DNA from: a virus
Virus record (IMG/VR): IMGVR_UViG_3300013131_003860
Coordinates: 1-21,327 of that record
Length of the DNA: 21,327 bases
Reading direction: 5' to 3' (one strand)
The translations under genes and the position numbers were made by a program. The notes beneath the pieces are model-generated. The model searched no databases. It was not told where the DNA came from and saw only the letters and a program-made list of their open reading frames with translations. Shown here in pieces: positions 21,228 to 21,327 of this stretch; positions within the stretch are counted from its first letter, which is position 1, and each line of letters opens with the position of its first letter.

Positions 21228-21327
21228 GTATAGGAAAGGACAAATTGACGAATACTACTATCTTACAACACTGATGAATGTCAGTTATACAGATTTTGAA
21301 AAAATGCCAATTTTTATTAGGAAGTAC
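21190..21327 (+). CDS. Partial overlapping frame, probable second part of the chaperone (frameshift or gp51-like)
   Basis: In the +1 (equivalently -2) frame relative to the gp26-like gene, the sequence stays open from 21181 to the window end. After the run of T it reads FFALSSEYRKGQIDEYYYL, then NVSYTDFEKMPIFIRKY. This looks like real protein: a helix followed by a 'f..MPifiRky' ending typical of small tail-chaperone or gp51-like partners. No good ATG precedes it; only TTG codons (21190, 21196, 21202) or the ATG at 21286 are available, and the start given here is arbitrary. At 21207-21213 the T run (TTTTTTC) would let tRNA-Phe slip +1 into this frame before a CGC codon. It could be a frameshift product or a separate TTG-started gene; it continues beyond the window. 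Confidence 0.55.
   Translation, partial: MVLGLNFFALSSEYRKGQIDEYYYLTTLMNVSYTDFEKMPIFIRKY

Noticed and set aside
1-21327. tRNA genes, rRNA, integrase, transposase or att sites
   Set aside because: I looked in the gaps and for the usual proteins and saw none. The gaps are short and taken up by hairpins, AT-rich leaders and the small antisense gene.

Overview
The window is a piece of the genome of a T4-like, contractile-tailed phage (myovirus). The diagnostic set is a family B DNA polymerase, a gp13-type neck protein, a gp15-like tail-completion protein, a gp18-type tail sheath, a gp19-type tail tube and a gp26-type baseplate/chaperone protein. The DNA is AT-rich and almost no start codon has a Shine-Dalgarno sequence. 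Together with SET and SNF2 genes of a kind I associate with that phylum, this suggests a Bacteroidota (flavobacteria-like) host. The host assignment is an inference.

Layout. (1) 2-766: 3' end of a modular structural protein, probably a fibre or adhesin, with a mucin-like Thr/Pro/Asn repeat, closed by a strong terminator. (2) 842-5381: four overlapping + strand glycosyltransferase genes (GT60-like GlcNAc transferase, GT25-like, HtrL/YibB-like, and an HtrL/YibB-GT2 fusion). (3) 5398-8655: a small beta-rich protein of unknown function and the replicative DNA polymerase. (4) 13846-8632 on the - strand, in transcription order: SET-domain methyltransferase, SNF2 helicase, an Mn-type superoxide dismutase fused to a PD-(D/E)XK-like nuclease domain, neck protein gp13, and a small beta-rich protein whose end overlaps the polymerase gene. 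(5) 13896-21327 on the + strand: a late morphogenesis block with gp14-like(?), gp15-like, sheath gp18, a HAD-family phosphatase, tube gp19, a gp26-like protein, and an overlapping reading frame that runs off the window and looks like a frameshifted chaperone partner. A 53-residue ribbon-helix-helix-like gene lies antisense at 15458-15619.

How the parts fit together. The late block supplies tail completion, sheath, tube and baseplate/tail assembly factors, while the neck gene is on the other strand. The glycosyltransferase operon directly follows a Thr-rich repeat protein, so the enzymes may decorate the virion; GT60 enzymes elsewhere act on polypeptide, including Thr/Pro-rich mucins. The SET, SNF2 and SOD-nuclease genes form a compact accessory cluster that may act on host protein, DNA or stress responses. 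A TATTTAT motif recurs in the coding sense ahead of eight genes or gene groups and is the best candidate for a late promoter element.

I saw no tRNA, rRNA, CRISPR array, insertion sequence or integrase. No gap without a gene exceeds about 125 bp.
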